Of a DNA stretch of 64,000 bases, positions 25,538 through 34,508 are shown one piece after another; the stretch's first letter is position 1, and the number at the start of each line of letters is the position of its first letter. A model generated the notes under the pieces. The model ran no database searches. It had not been told where the DNA came from and saw only the letters and a list, made by a program, of their open reading frames with translations. The stretch is taken from contig CALNVZ010002100.1 of the NCBI GenBank assembly GCA_940671915.1, positions 1,030,061 through 1,094,060 of the forward strand, in the 5' to 3' direction. A program made the position numbers and the translations under genes. The DNA comes from Paracentrotus lividus (Eukaryota; Echinodermata; Echinoidea; Camarodonta; Echinidae).

Positions 25538-27202
25538 GTTTAGTTGTTGTTGTTGTTGTTGTTTTGTTTTTTAGGGGGTGAGCTTGCCATGTAATTTCCA
25601 AATTGAAACGGGACTCATTTTCCATGTTAATGTTTCTGATAGCAAATACTGCATGTCGGCCCTCTACGGTTACGAGTGTCTCAACTGCGACGCCTGTCAG
25701 CTGTACGTTGCTATAACAACCCGTACCGCTACCTGCTAACAATAGAATAGGGGTGATCGTATTGACACAATGCGTGACAGACGATCCGTACACTACCCGT
25801 ACGTATTATGATCGAATAAAAAGTACAGGATAGGCAGGTCAGGTGTAATGTTGCTTGGCGGGTGTGTTATGTTTATGGAAGTCCGGTGTGTTATACTGCT
25901 TTTGTAACTTCAAAGTTCAGAGTTCTTCCTGGAGTTTAGCAGGTAAATCTTAAGTTTTGTGCCTATTAAAATGTAAGTTACAAGCTGGTTTCGCACAAAA
26001 AGTAGAATAAGAATATATAATATAATTATATGCAATCATATGTACATGTATATCCCAAATACGGACCTGAGATTATTTATACCTATTTTGTACCACATGT
26101 GAAAACTCGATATAATAAGGAAATATATAAAGGTGTTTTATTTACATTCAAATTAATTGAATTACTATCAAATCGTTATCATGCACTGAATTCAAAACTT
26201 GATAAACAGAAAGCAGAAATGTGCACAATCATTGCAAATAAACATCAAATGTCTTACTGAATACATGTTTAAATGTAGGCTAACCTCAAGTCAAATATTA
26301 CGAATGATGAACCATATCTATCACATAAAATATAGGAAGATTTTCACACATTCTGTTCTGTCTCTATTTGAATAGGGATAAATTATGTCTTTCAATGACC
26401 CAGTTTGTTTCAACATCATATAACTTTCAAACACTTTAAGATATATCATTGAATATAATTTCATGATGCTTTTATTTGTATATTTCTTAGCTAGCAATGA
26501 AAGGTGGCACGGTGCACCAAATAATCTTTCTTTAGCATATGAAACCTTCCACTGCTAATCGTTCTATCACTAGTGAAATCTTTAAAAAATATGAATATTT
26601 CTTATTAAACCCTGTTTTTTAAATCGATATATACATGATATTCAATGCATGCCTTCATTTTCGGTAGGAACTGAATTATTTCAAAAATAATTCTCAACCA
26701 TTATCAGCTCTTATGTTATTCATTTTTATACTGCTGATTCAAACATGCGGTGATAAACTTTTGGCAATATAAAGTTCAGTTTTAAAAAATTGTGTAATAT
26801 TTCAGCTATGGTTGTATCGCATTTATTATTATGATTTTAAGTTAGTTTTTTTGTTGTCTTTTAGGTATTTGTCATAATTATGTAATTTTTAAAATCTTAT
26901 ATGGTTGTGATTATGACTCAGACAGCAGTGTGGACCTCAATAACTGTTTTGGGTATTGTCAGACGGCAGATGTGGTTGTATTAATATGATTTTATGTTAT
27001 TATTTGTGTTGTCCATTTGGGAATTGTCATATAATTGTTATCTTATATGATTGTAATTATGACACAGACGGCATCGTGGACCTCGATAACGCTCGCTGAA
27101 AGAAACACCATCTTCACCACCAAACCAAAGAACGCCACAACGCCAGACCAAGTTCCAGACCAAGTTCAAGACAAAGTAGACCAAGCTCATCGCAAAGCAT
27201 GA
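24104..27202 (+). CDS. Unrecognised, probably helical intracellular protein, three exons
   Basis: Exons 24104-24304, 24938-25309 and 27068-27202 join in phase 0 with GT-AG introns to 235 residues. There is no signal peptide or membrane segment, so a cytosolic or nuclear protein is likely. Residues 1-67 and 68-191 are rich in Leu, Glu, Lys and Arg with helical spacing, for example ELRGLREGTCQKLYKQTRSF and KQRGKAEKIRRELEFCREHL. The latter could form a short coiled coil. Residues 192-235 are polar, with PDQVPDQVQDKVDQAH. I recognise no known domain. An earlier in-phase copy of the last exon start (26922-26984) could replace the terminal exon and give a 211-residue form. After the stop, the exon seems to continue to a GTAAGC donor at 27261/27262 and to an acceptor at 27599, so the 3' UTR may be spliced. 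Coding status rests on good splice sites, matching phase and protein-like composition; exon 3 is the least certain. Confidence 0.7.
24694..24829. mobile_element. CAGTGGCGGATCC MITE in intron 1
   Basis: Inverted ends CAGTGGCGGATCCAGG and CCTGGATCCGCAACTG enclose 136 bp. GAGATG flanks both sides as a 5-6 bp target duplication. It lies within the first intron of the 24104 gene, away from both splice sites. Confidence 0.85.
25495..25565. repeat. (GT)n, GTTTT and GTT microsatellite cluster in intron 2
   Basis: GT dinucleotides run from ~25495 to 25520, then TTTTG and GTT repeats to ~25565. No function seen. Confidence 0.85.
26826..27100 (+). repeat. Tandem duplication of intron end plus terminal-exon start
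   Basis: About 26826-26947 and 26980-27100 are direct copies spanning the last ~100 bp of the intron, the AG acceptor and the first ~24 exon bases. Copy 1 reads GACTCAG|ACAGCAGTGTGG and copy 2 GACACAG|ACGGCATCGTGG. In the phase set by exon 2 they encode TAVWTSIT and TASWTSIT; most differences are at third positions. Copy 1 stays open for 20 codons (26922-26981) before TAA. Confidence 0.75.
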
Positions 27203-27599
27203 AGGGAAATCAGACAAAAACCCACCTCAAGCTCAGACCAAGAAACACAGAAAAACTTATGGTAAGCTTTAAATTTATTGTGGAATTCGAGAGGTATAGA
27301 AGGGGGGGGCATCCCTCATTTTTTCCTTTAAAAAAACCTAGTATCTGGGTGGTGTTTCAAACATGATCTTGGGTGCTATACTAATCACATTCTTTATAAT
27401 TTAGCGCAAGAACTGAGCAGAATTCGTTCGTAAAGTCATTCGTAACTTGGTGAAACATAGCCTATGTTAGGTATGCTTTCATCGACTGATTTTCGTTGAT
27501 GATATGTGATTCCAGTATTATCATGCAGTCATATCGAATTGATTTGAGATTTTTCATGATCCATTTTGATAACTATTTTCTTTTCTATTTTGCTTGCAG

Positions 27600-27740
27600 C
27601 TGATCGAGTTGATGAACGCAACAAGGGTAGAATATCTCTGTTAGAACGACCTCCATGGAAGCCATCATCTAACCCACCTCACAATCTATACCCTCAGCTT
27701 CATATCCATCTTGGTGACCCTACTCAACATGTTTAAAGGT
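27600..27740 (+). other. Possible spliced 3' UTR exon of the 24104 gene
   Basis: TTTTGCTTGCAG ends at 27599 and pairs in style with the donor at 27261/27262. The following sequence has higher GC than the surrounding intron. In another frame the exon pair reads a short Arg/Ser-rich tail, but that frame is closed by TGA upstream. Its end is not defined. Confidence 0.35.
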
Positions 27741-27850
27741 GGTATGGACTCCCCTCCCAAACACCTCACTCACCTTGAAAATCGTACTCAACATATTTAA
27801 AGATGATGTACCCCTCCCCTCCACCTTGGGAACGATACTCAACCTGTATA

Positions 27851-28849
27851 CAGTGTGTTCCTAAAAAAAGAGGACCGAAGTTCAAAGGTCAGTCATTCCA
27901 AAAGTATATGGTTTATTCTTGTGATTCGTTTACTAAATATTAAGTACTCATCAGCTTTAATTTGAGACATTGCTGACGTCCAAAGTGAATGGGTCACAGA
28001 GTTAGGGTCTTTGAAGGCGATAGGTACAAAACCCGTTTTTTTCCAAGTTTGTGGTTTTTCGGGTATGAAACAAACCTTTCTTAAGTAATTGGTGTAATTG
28101 GATCTCTTTCAGCAAGTTTCAATGAAATGTCATCTTCTTTGCTAAAGTGGATTTCTCACTGGTAATGAGATGCGTTCTTAATTATGAGTCTCTGAAGTCT
28201 CGGAGAGGTCACTGCGACGGATCCTGAGTCTCCAGGAAGTCGCGAGAAAACCAAACAAATGTCAAACATGTTCAATATTTTAGTAGACTTCTTTCAGACG
28301 CAAGCAAGTCTCTGTGACGTCTCGGTGGGTTGCCGCGACGTCCCTAAATATGCACGAAAGTATCCACGACTTCTCAGAAACTTTGTCGGAAGTTGCTAGC
28401 GATTAAAAGAAATCGAACAGGATTGACAATTTTTTCAGACTTTTGTTCGATTTACCCACGACGCCTGAAGTCTCAGGAGACGTCACCACGACGTCACCAC
28501 GACTCCAGAGGCCCATAATAGTGAACCCATCTCATTGCCAGTGGTCCTTTGGAAAATGAGATTGAATTCATTGAAACCTGGTGTGAAAAATACCCAAAAC
28601 GATGAAACCAAAAACTAACAAAAATTTGTTTCGTACCCCAAAAACCAAAAACTTGGAAAAACGGGTTTTGTACCTATTACTTTCAAAGGACCCTAACTCT
28701 GTGACCCATTACAATTTAGACGTCAGCAATGTCTCAAATTAAAGCTGATGAGTTACTTATATTTCTAGTAACAAATCACAAGAATAAACCATATACTTTT
28801 GGAATGAATGACCTTTGAACTTCGGTCCTGTTTTTTTAGGAACACACTG
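27851..28849. mobile_element. 999-bp mariner-type non-autonomous element with long inverted repeats
   Basis: CAGTGTGTTCCTAAAAAAA at the left is the inverse of the right end, and TA flanks both sides (27849-27850, 28850-28851). The inverted repeats extend about 230 bp (27851-28080 and 28615-28849), sharing GAACTTCGGTCC, AAGAATAAACCATATACTTT and ACGGGTTTTGTACC type blocks. The middle has GTCTCCGCGAC-like words. No transposase frame is present. TA duplication and CAGTG ends fit Tc1/mariner. Confidence 0.88.
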
Positions 28850-28851
28850 TA

Positions 28852-29546
28852 TAGGCGGTGTTACCCTCTCCCAGTTCAGTATCGTTAATATAGGTTTTCC
28901 CGGTCAATTGTAAACTCTTTTGCAATCGAATTCGTTAATGTTCATTCAATTTAAACGATACCTCATGGAGTGGAGCTATCGATCAATTGAATTAACATGT
29001 AGATTTTTAATCCCGATCACATTTCGGACGAAAGTGCTTGTAAGAAATGTCAAATTGTTCGGAGATAGTTTAAACTTGACCAGGAAAACCTAACTTACTT
29101 AATCTACAATAGTATGTGAATGATCTAACGTTAATGGATCTATATGCCTCTTTAACTTTGCGTTCTCCAAAATCTATGCCATTGTATTTCAACATAATTA
29201 TTGAATTGTGAAATATATCCTATTGAACATATTACATTTTCACAACCACGTGATAACCAAGCTATTATAAGTATGCCATGTTTGCAGTTATTATGTTAAT
29301 TTATTGATGAGCTCTTGTTTCCACTTTTCCAGCTGTACTAAACATATTTCATGAAAGAATGAGAATTTATTCAAAATATTTATATAACGACGGAGATCTT
29401 TTCCATTTGTTAACCGCTAAAGGAATTGTTCCCATAGTTTTCTCCAAGTATTGGTTGAATGTTTAATTGAAGTTTTATAGAATATGCACAAGCTTTTATT
29501 AGAAACGTGTCGTAATCCTGTATAAATGGTCTGATGTTCTTGGTAA
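28852..29546. other. AT-rich spacer
   Basis: No ORF with recognisable content, no RNA gene and no repeat boundary seen. Confidence 0.55.
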
Positions 29547-29806
29547 GGGTGGTATCTCACTTCGCGGAAACAAAATTGAAACAGATTTGCCAGCATTGCA
29601 TTGTTTCCTCTTTTTCCCGACGAAATCTTTTGTGCCACGTACAAAGGTTACGTGGCACAAAAGACGGATTAGCCAGCATGGCATTTACTAGATCTGTCTC
29701 CTGTGGCACAAAAAAATCCATCGCGGAGACAAAGAAGACAGATCTAGTGCAATGCCATGCTGGCAAATCTGTCTCAATTTTGTTTCCGCGAAGTGAGATA
29801 CCACCC
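29547..29806. mobile_element. Intact Harbinger-like MITE, 260 bp
   Basis: GGGTGGTATCTCACTTCGCGG and its exact inverse form the ends, continuing as AAACAAAATTGA and a GATTTGCCAGCATTGC block. TAA flanks both sides (29544-29546, 29807-29809). Nested smaller inverted repeats, CTTTTGTGCCACGTA and GACAGATCTAGT, make it almost fully palindromic. It is the best reference copy for the family at 4548-5100 and 7364-7664. Confidence 0.88.
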
Positions 29807-29809
29807 TAA

Positions 29810-30761
29810 GGATTGGGTTTTAAAGGGTTTCATTTGGTTTTCACGGAATGCATTGTTTGTGGGATCGGTAGCACCGTGTGTGTAGGCAAATCAGATTAGA
29901 TCTGGAGCTAAACCATGTTGAAGAATTCAATTATTTAAAACACAGTGGTAATGTTAAAGGTGTTTGCCACTGTTTACCTAAAAGTAGCGATAAGGCTGCG
30001 ATATGTCTCGATATAAATGGCCCAGAGTGGAAATGAAAACCGCAAAATTATAGGGCAGATATATTAATTTCTTCTATCTTTCATCTCGGATTATATTTAC
30101 ACAATGAATCGATATATCATTAAACTAGACACATTTTATATAGTAGCTTGCCAAGGCATTAGAAGAGTTATTTGCCACTTCTATGTTCTTCTATATAAAA
30201 AAATCACTGTGTATAGGAGTTTTGATAACTACATGTATATCTACTGAATCTCTCATCTTTGCATGGTAATCTCTGAACAACGAAGTACATAATAATTCTT
30301 TAAAATCGAATTGCATGATATGCTAGCCTTGAAATTCTCTTTTTTACTCTAGAATTGAATTGTCACGGTGGCACCTCAATTGTCTTGACAATGCAGTATA
30401 ATTTTGAAGTCAACTTTTCTTCTTTTATTTTCAGCTAAGAGCTTGTATATTCAGTATAATGTAATTATAGTGAATATAATGTTTCTTTTAACAAAATGTT
30501 ATACATGCCATCCGAATGTTCTAAAATACATACATGACCTATTTATAATCTATTCATTCTAGAGGAATGTAGAAAAATCATAATCATTTTGTAAAATGTT
30601 ATTATTCATTGCTGTAGTTTTATTGTACACTTGTATTAAATTTGCATAAAATAATGTTTCAAACAATAACTTACATCTCGATTACTTGTGTTTTATTTGT
30701 TGTTATAATGAAATATAAAGGCCTAATTGATTTATAATGAAACAAACACACTATTTTTCAA
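29810..30761. other. AT-rich spacer
   Basis: No gene, RNA gene or repeat boundary seen. Confidence 0.55.
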
Positions 30762-31520
30762 CACTGTAAAAAAATTACTGTAGTGTTTTACAGTAAATTG
30801 CTGCACTCTAAAAACTGAAGTGCTAATTTATGGGTGCTCGTATAGTGACTGCACTTGAAGTGCTAAATCAGCACCTGAAGTGCTGTTTTAGCACTTACCA
30901 AGTGCTAATTTATTAACAAAAAATGTTCATGGTCGGTATGGGATTCGAACCGGGTTCACCTTTACATGGAAGAGTACCGCTGACGTTACCAATAGACCAA
31001 CGGAGATCTCGCTAACTGGCTTTAATTATGACAGCATAGTAGATGATTATGGCAAATTTTAAGAAAGTTCATCATGCAACAATATGATCTGCTAGCAACC
31101 GTGAGATGTGAACTGGTCTAACGTGCTCGTCAGCGCTTCTCATGCAGGGGACCCAGGTTCGAATCCCAACGAAGTCACGCCGTTTTTGCCCATTTTTGCT
31201 GAAAGTTCAGCTCACGTGAAAGTGCAAAACAGCACTTTAGGTGCAGTTAAACAGCACTTTGAGCAGTCACTATGCAAGCACCTAAAAAGTGCTGATTTCA
31301 GCACTTGAAGAGCTAAAAACAGCACTTCAGTTTTTAGAGTGTGGCAACTCTGCTACACGGTAATTTACTGTAATTTCAACAGTAAATTACGTAAATTATT
31401 TTAGATTCCCACAAGATACAGGAAACGGCCGTCAAATATGCTGTTATTTACTGTGCAGCAGAGTTGCCAGTAATTTACTGTAAAAAGCTACAGCATTTCT
31501 TTCTTCTTCTTTTTTCAGTG
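30762..31520. mobile_element. CACTGTAAAAA-ended MITE (outer), interrupted
   Basis: Left CACTGTAAAAAAATTACTG and right TTTTTTCAGTG, with TTACAGTAAATTGCTG and GGCAACTCTGCTACAC split by the inner element and mirrored at ~31450-31490 as GTGCAGCAGAGTTGCCAG. Related copies lie at 54563-54827 and 61371-62209. The outer boundaries are less certain than the inner ones. Confidence 0.65.
30804..31341. mobile_element. Composite inverted-repeat element carrying two outward tRNA-like sequences
   Basis: Exact inverted ends CACTCTAAAAACTGAAGTGCT enclose 538 bp, flanked by TG on both sides; removing the element restores ATTGCTGGCAACTCTGC, as expected for the outer MITE. Each arm holds several AGTGCT/AGCACT words and then a tRNA-like block. 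One is on the minus strand (about 30926-31010) and one on the plus strand (about 31103-31179), both with box B GGTTCGAATCC and a box A-like TTGGTCTA or TGGTCTAAC. The two are homologous and point outward. CACT ends with a 2-bp duplication would fit an EnSpm/CACTA-type element; a head-to-head SINE dimer is the alternative. Confidence 0.75.
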
Positions 31521-32184
31521 AAGGATGATTTTTCCGGGCTTTAATTCGTATAGTATATAGGATTAAGGTTAAGTTTTTAAAAGGGTTTTATAATATGCTG
31601 ATAGGGAATGATCCAGTTTTGAAATTAGTAACTTTTTTACGCCCCTCGTTGGATCCTGGTACTTCTGCTTTGACTCCTCGTTACTTGTACTCCCCTGGAC
31701 GACCCCTCAAATCACTCATAATGACAAAGACACATTTTCGTTTCATCCCAAATATATTTAATTTCGCTCTTGTTAGAAATACACTATAAGTCTTGCACAT
31801 ACGACAGATAAGCAATAATAAATAAATTTCAGATATTTTATCATAATATAATATTATGATCATAATAATATTAATAATAACATAAAGCTCTTTACCAGTT
31901 TGACCAAAAACACTTTACCGTTTATTATTATCCCCGTCATTTGGGATAATCAACTAAATAAACATAACACGCGATGTATTTAGAACTTATTATTCAATAA
32001 ATTGCAGGTTTTAGTCAGTTTAAACCATATACGTATGTAAAAAATATGGCAAAAGAGCTATGCGATTAAAAATGATTATTGACGATGGAACTTACATAAA
32101 TTACAATCCTTTAAGTGCTATCTCTGAATGAAGAGTTTCTATTCATTACAAATTAAAGAAACCCTGGTTACATTTATATGCTTA
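31521..32184. other. AT-rich spacer
   Basis: ATA-rich sequence near 31840-31880; the ORFs here have no recognisable domain. Confidence 0.5.
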
Positions 32185-32240
32185 ATATGCGCCTTGTATC
32201 TGTTTATGCGCTTTATAAATTTAAGATTATTATTATTATA
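32185..32240 (+). mobile_element. LINE/SINE 3'-tail fragment
   Basis: TGCGCTTTATAAATTTAAG followed by (ATT)n matches the tail style GCGCTATATAAGAA(ATT)n of the SINE at 15924 and the LINE scrap at 937-1213. Only the tail is present. Confidence 0.55.
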
Positions 32241-32472
32241 GTGTCGGAATAATAATCAATTTGAGTCAAAATAAATTTAAACAAAATAGTGTTAATAACA
32301 GTAACAAATTAAACATGAGAAAAACGGGGCAGCAAAGGGAAGAACGGAGAACAAAAATATGAAAACATATTTTAAGAACAGAATTAGACTAACTACGAAA
32401 TATTCATAAATCAAATACTTCGTATTACTTTACAATCGAGCACAATAGTTTTCATGCGACCTTTACTTTTAA

Positions 32473-32514
32473 GGTATTTGCATAGAGATGTATATACATC
32501 TCTATGGGTATTTG
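32473..32514. mobile_element. 26-bp perfect palindrome with 8-bp target duplication
   Basis: 32481-32506 is a perfect palindrome whose left half is CATAGAGATGTAT. GGTATTTG directly precedes it (32473-32480) and directly follows it (32507-32514). An 8-bp duplication is the mark of hAT and related transposases, so this looks like a minimal element consisting only of its two termini. Confidence 0.75.
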
Positions 32515-32788
32515 CAATGCTGCCATCTCGTGGGCTTTTACATTAATTTTAGTCCGACTGTTCAATACGATTTGTGAAATTACGGATTAAAACGCTACGT
32601 AAAGTATGTCAACATCAAATGAAGATTTGTGTATAATACAGTCAGAAGTGAAAGAGAGGCTGACAGAGAATCGTGAAAGACAAATGGACGGTGTAAGAGA
32701 AGATATAAATGAACTATAAATACAATAAAATATCGTGTAGACATCACATACACTTACTATAGAAAATAATATACAGATAGAGAAAGAG

Positions 32789-32790
<2 letters not shown>

Positions 32791-32842
<52 letters not shown>
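32791..32842. repeat. (GA)n microsatellite
   Basis: Perfect GA dinucleotide run continued by a GA-rich tail to about 32890. Confidence 0.95.
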
Positions 32843-32845
<3 letters not shown>

Positions 32846-33297
32846 GAAAGGAAAGAGAGGAAATGGAAGAGAAAAAGAAGGAGAGAGGGTGAGACTGAGG
32901 ACTATATAGAACTATTCAATTTCCACAAACATGGAGACATGATATGAAAATGTTAACTAATTTTGTCGAAATAAACACAGTGACATTGTTTATTTTGTGA
33001 CACTATAAATTTTTCTAAAAATGGAATTATAATCAAAGACACTGCGACAATATACACCAGGCGTTAGCATTCATTAAGAAGAAAATCAGTACCAGCTAGG
33101 AGACTTGATAAGATTTATATCGCGAAAAATTGCACCAAAATAATGATAAGTAAAATTCGAGCAATCTCCACGCACCTTCAGTGCCTCAAACGATACCATA
33201 GCATGTAAAGCCATGAATGTATAATAAATCCTAATTTATTTACTCATAATGGTTACCGATAAGTACTCGTTAATTTCCATATACTAGGAATAATGCG

Positions 33298-33440
33298 CAG
33301 TCAATATTTCCCGTACAGTGCCCCTACGGTGTGTCGGAAACAGTTGTTTTGTATATTTTTGTACGAACCGCACCGTAAAAAATTGGTAAAAACGGTTGTT
33401 TTCGACACGCTGTACGGATGTCGTACGGAAAATGTGACTG
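33298..33440. mobile_element. Short hairpin MITE, ~143 bp
   Basis: CAGTCAATATTTCCCGTAC and the inverse of GTACGGAAAATGTGACTG form the ends. The arms continue with GTGTCGGAAACAG and its inverse, and GTACGAACCG-type words. Target duplication is not clear. Confidence 0.75.
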
Positions 33441-34323
33441 CGATATTACATGCGTTTTAAAGAGAACGATTTACCAGTTCTTAAACAAGGAATAAAGTAT
33501 TTGACATGTTCTGGGAATTGTAATCATATTAGTAAAACAGATAGTTTTATTTAAACTTTAGGCGTATGCCCCATACCATATCGGTTAAAGATGAAAACAT
33601 CTAAAATTCAAAATATCTCTAGCTAATAGTCTGGACGGAGTATAGTAATGGTGAACACCTGTATTTAAATTCATGATATTGACTGCCTTATGTAAATATT
33701 ACACTTACTGGCTATATTGGGGACATCATGAGCTGGTAATGTTACCAACATGATTAAGAAGAAGTTTTAGTGTTTACAATTTTAAAAGCTTAAGAGCTCA
33801 TAAACCAATTTCATGATATTCGTAATATTAGGACGTACTATCAGAACTTAATTTAATACAATGAACAATGTGAACAAATAAATATCTTTAAGAATCTTGA
33901 TATTTTTTAATGAACCTCAATTCTGTGAAATACATGAAAGCCAAACCTACAATCATTAACGGATTACAAAAGATCTGAAACCAACAAGCTTCAATATAAG
34001 AATTTACCAATCGGTGATTAATCAATATGAGCATACATGCACGCGTTTTCACAGAGTTGTTTCTTGGCGATTGCGAAATCATTTCAAGTTATACAAAAAT
34101 GCAACACTGAATAACATGCATTTAAACTTGAACTTTCCAATATGTATGTACTGTACCTACAAGAGTATTAAGAAAAAGATTACACATGAATAAAAATATC
34201 ATTACGTACAAAAATACCCTTGGCCTTCAATATTACCGGCATCATTCTGTATTTAAGATTCCATATTTTCGAAAAATCCACCAAAACAGAAAACAAGATA
34301 AAGGTGTGATATCAACAAACGTT
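33441..34323. other. AT-rich spacer, probable 3' flank of the LRR gene
   Basis: No gene seen. The LRR gene transcript should end here or a little beyond; no convincing minus-strand AATAAA close to the stop was identified, the clearest being at ~33235. Confidence 0.45.
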
Positions 34324-34466
34324 CAGGGGGGCATTTTATCAAAGGACTTGTCAGACATTGTATCCGACAAATTTGCTTTCAGCCAATCAGATGCAAGCAT
34401 TTCAGAAGCTTATAACAGTTTGTCGGATACAACGTCCGACAAGTCCTTTCATGAAACGCTCTCCAG
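34324..34466. mobile_element. Short MITE, same family as 16706-16842
   Basis: CAGGGGGGCATTTTATCAAA and TTTCATGAAACGCTCTCCAG are imperfect inverted ends with an inner TCCGACAAATTTGC / GTTTGTCGGATAC pair. ACAAACG is repeated within 3 bp of each end. It lies 43 bp downstream of the LRR stop codon and is probably part of its 3' UTR. Confidence 0.8.
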
Positions 34467-34508
34467 AACACAAACGGACACAACAGTATGTGCTTTGACG
34501 ATGACCGA

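Noticed and set aside
25640-25800. Possible hairpin element with CTACGG / CGTACG words
   Set aside because: The arms match too weakly by eye to support inverted ends or a target duplication.
27203-27261. Alternative Arg/Ser-rich frame through the last exon of the 24104 gene
   Set aside because: That frame is closed by TGA shortly after the acceptor; frame 0 fits exon 2 and is preferred. A different splice form cannot be excluded.
27301-27480. Possible member of the same dispersed repeat as 39705-39840
   Set aside because: A few words agree (CTTGGGT, ACTTGGTGAAAC), but boundaries and homology could not be established by eye.
31103-31179. Functional tRNA gene on the plus strand, and its partner at 30926-31010
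   Set aside because: Both are diverged, homologous and mirrored in the arms of a mobile element; acceptor stems do not pair cleanly.
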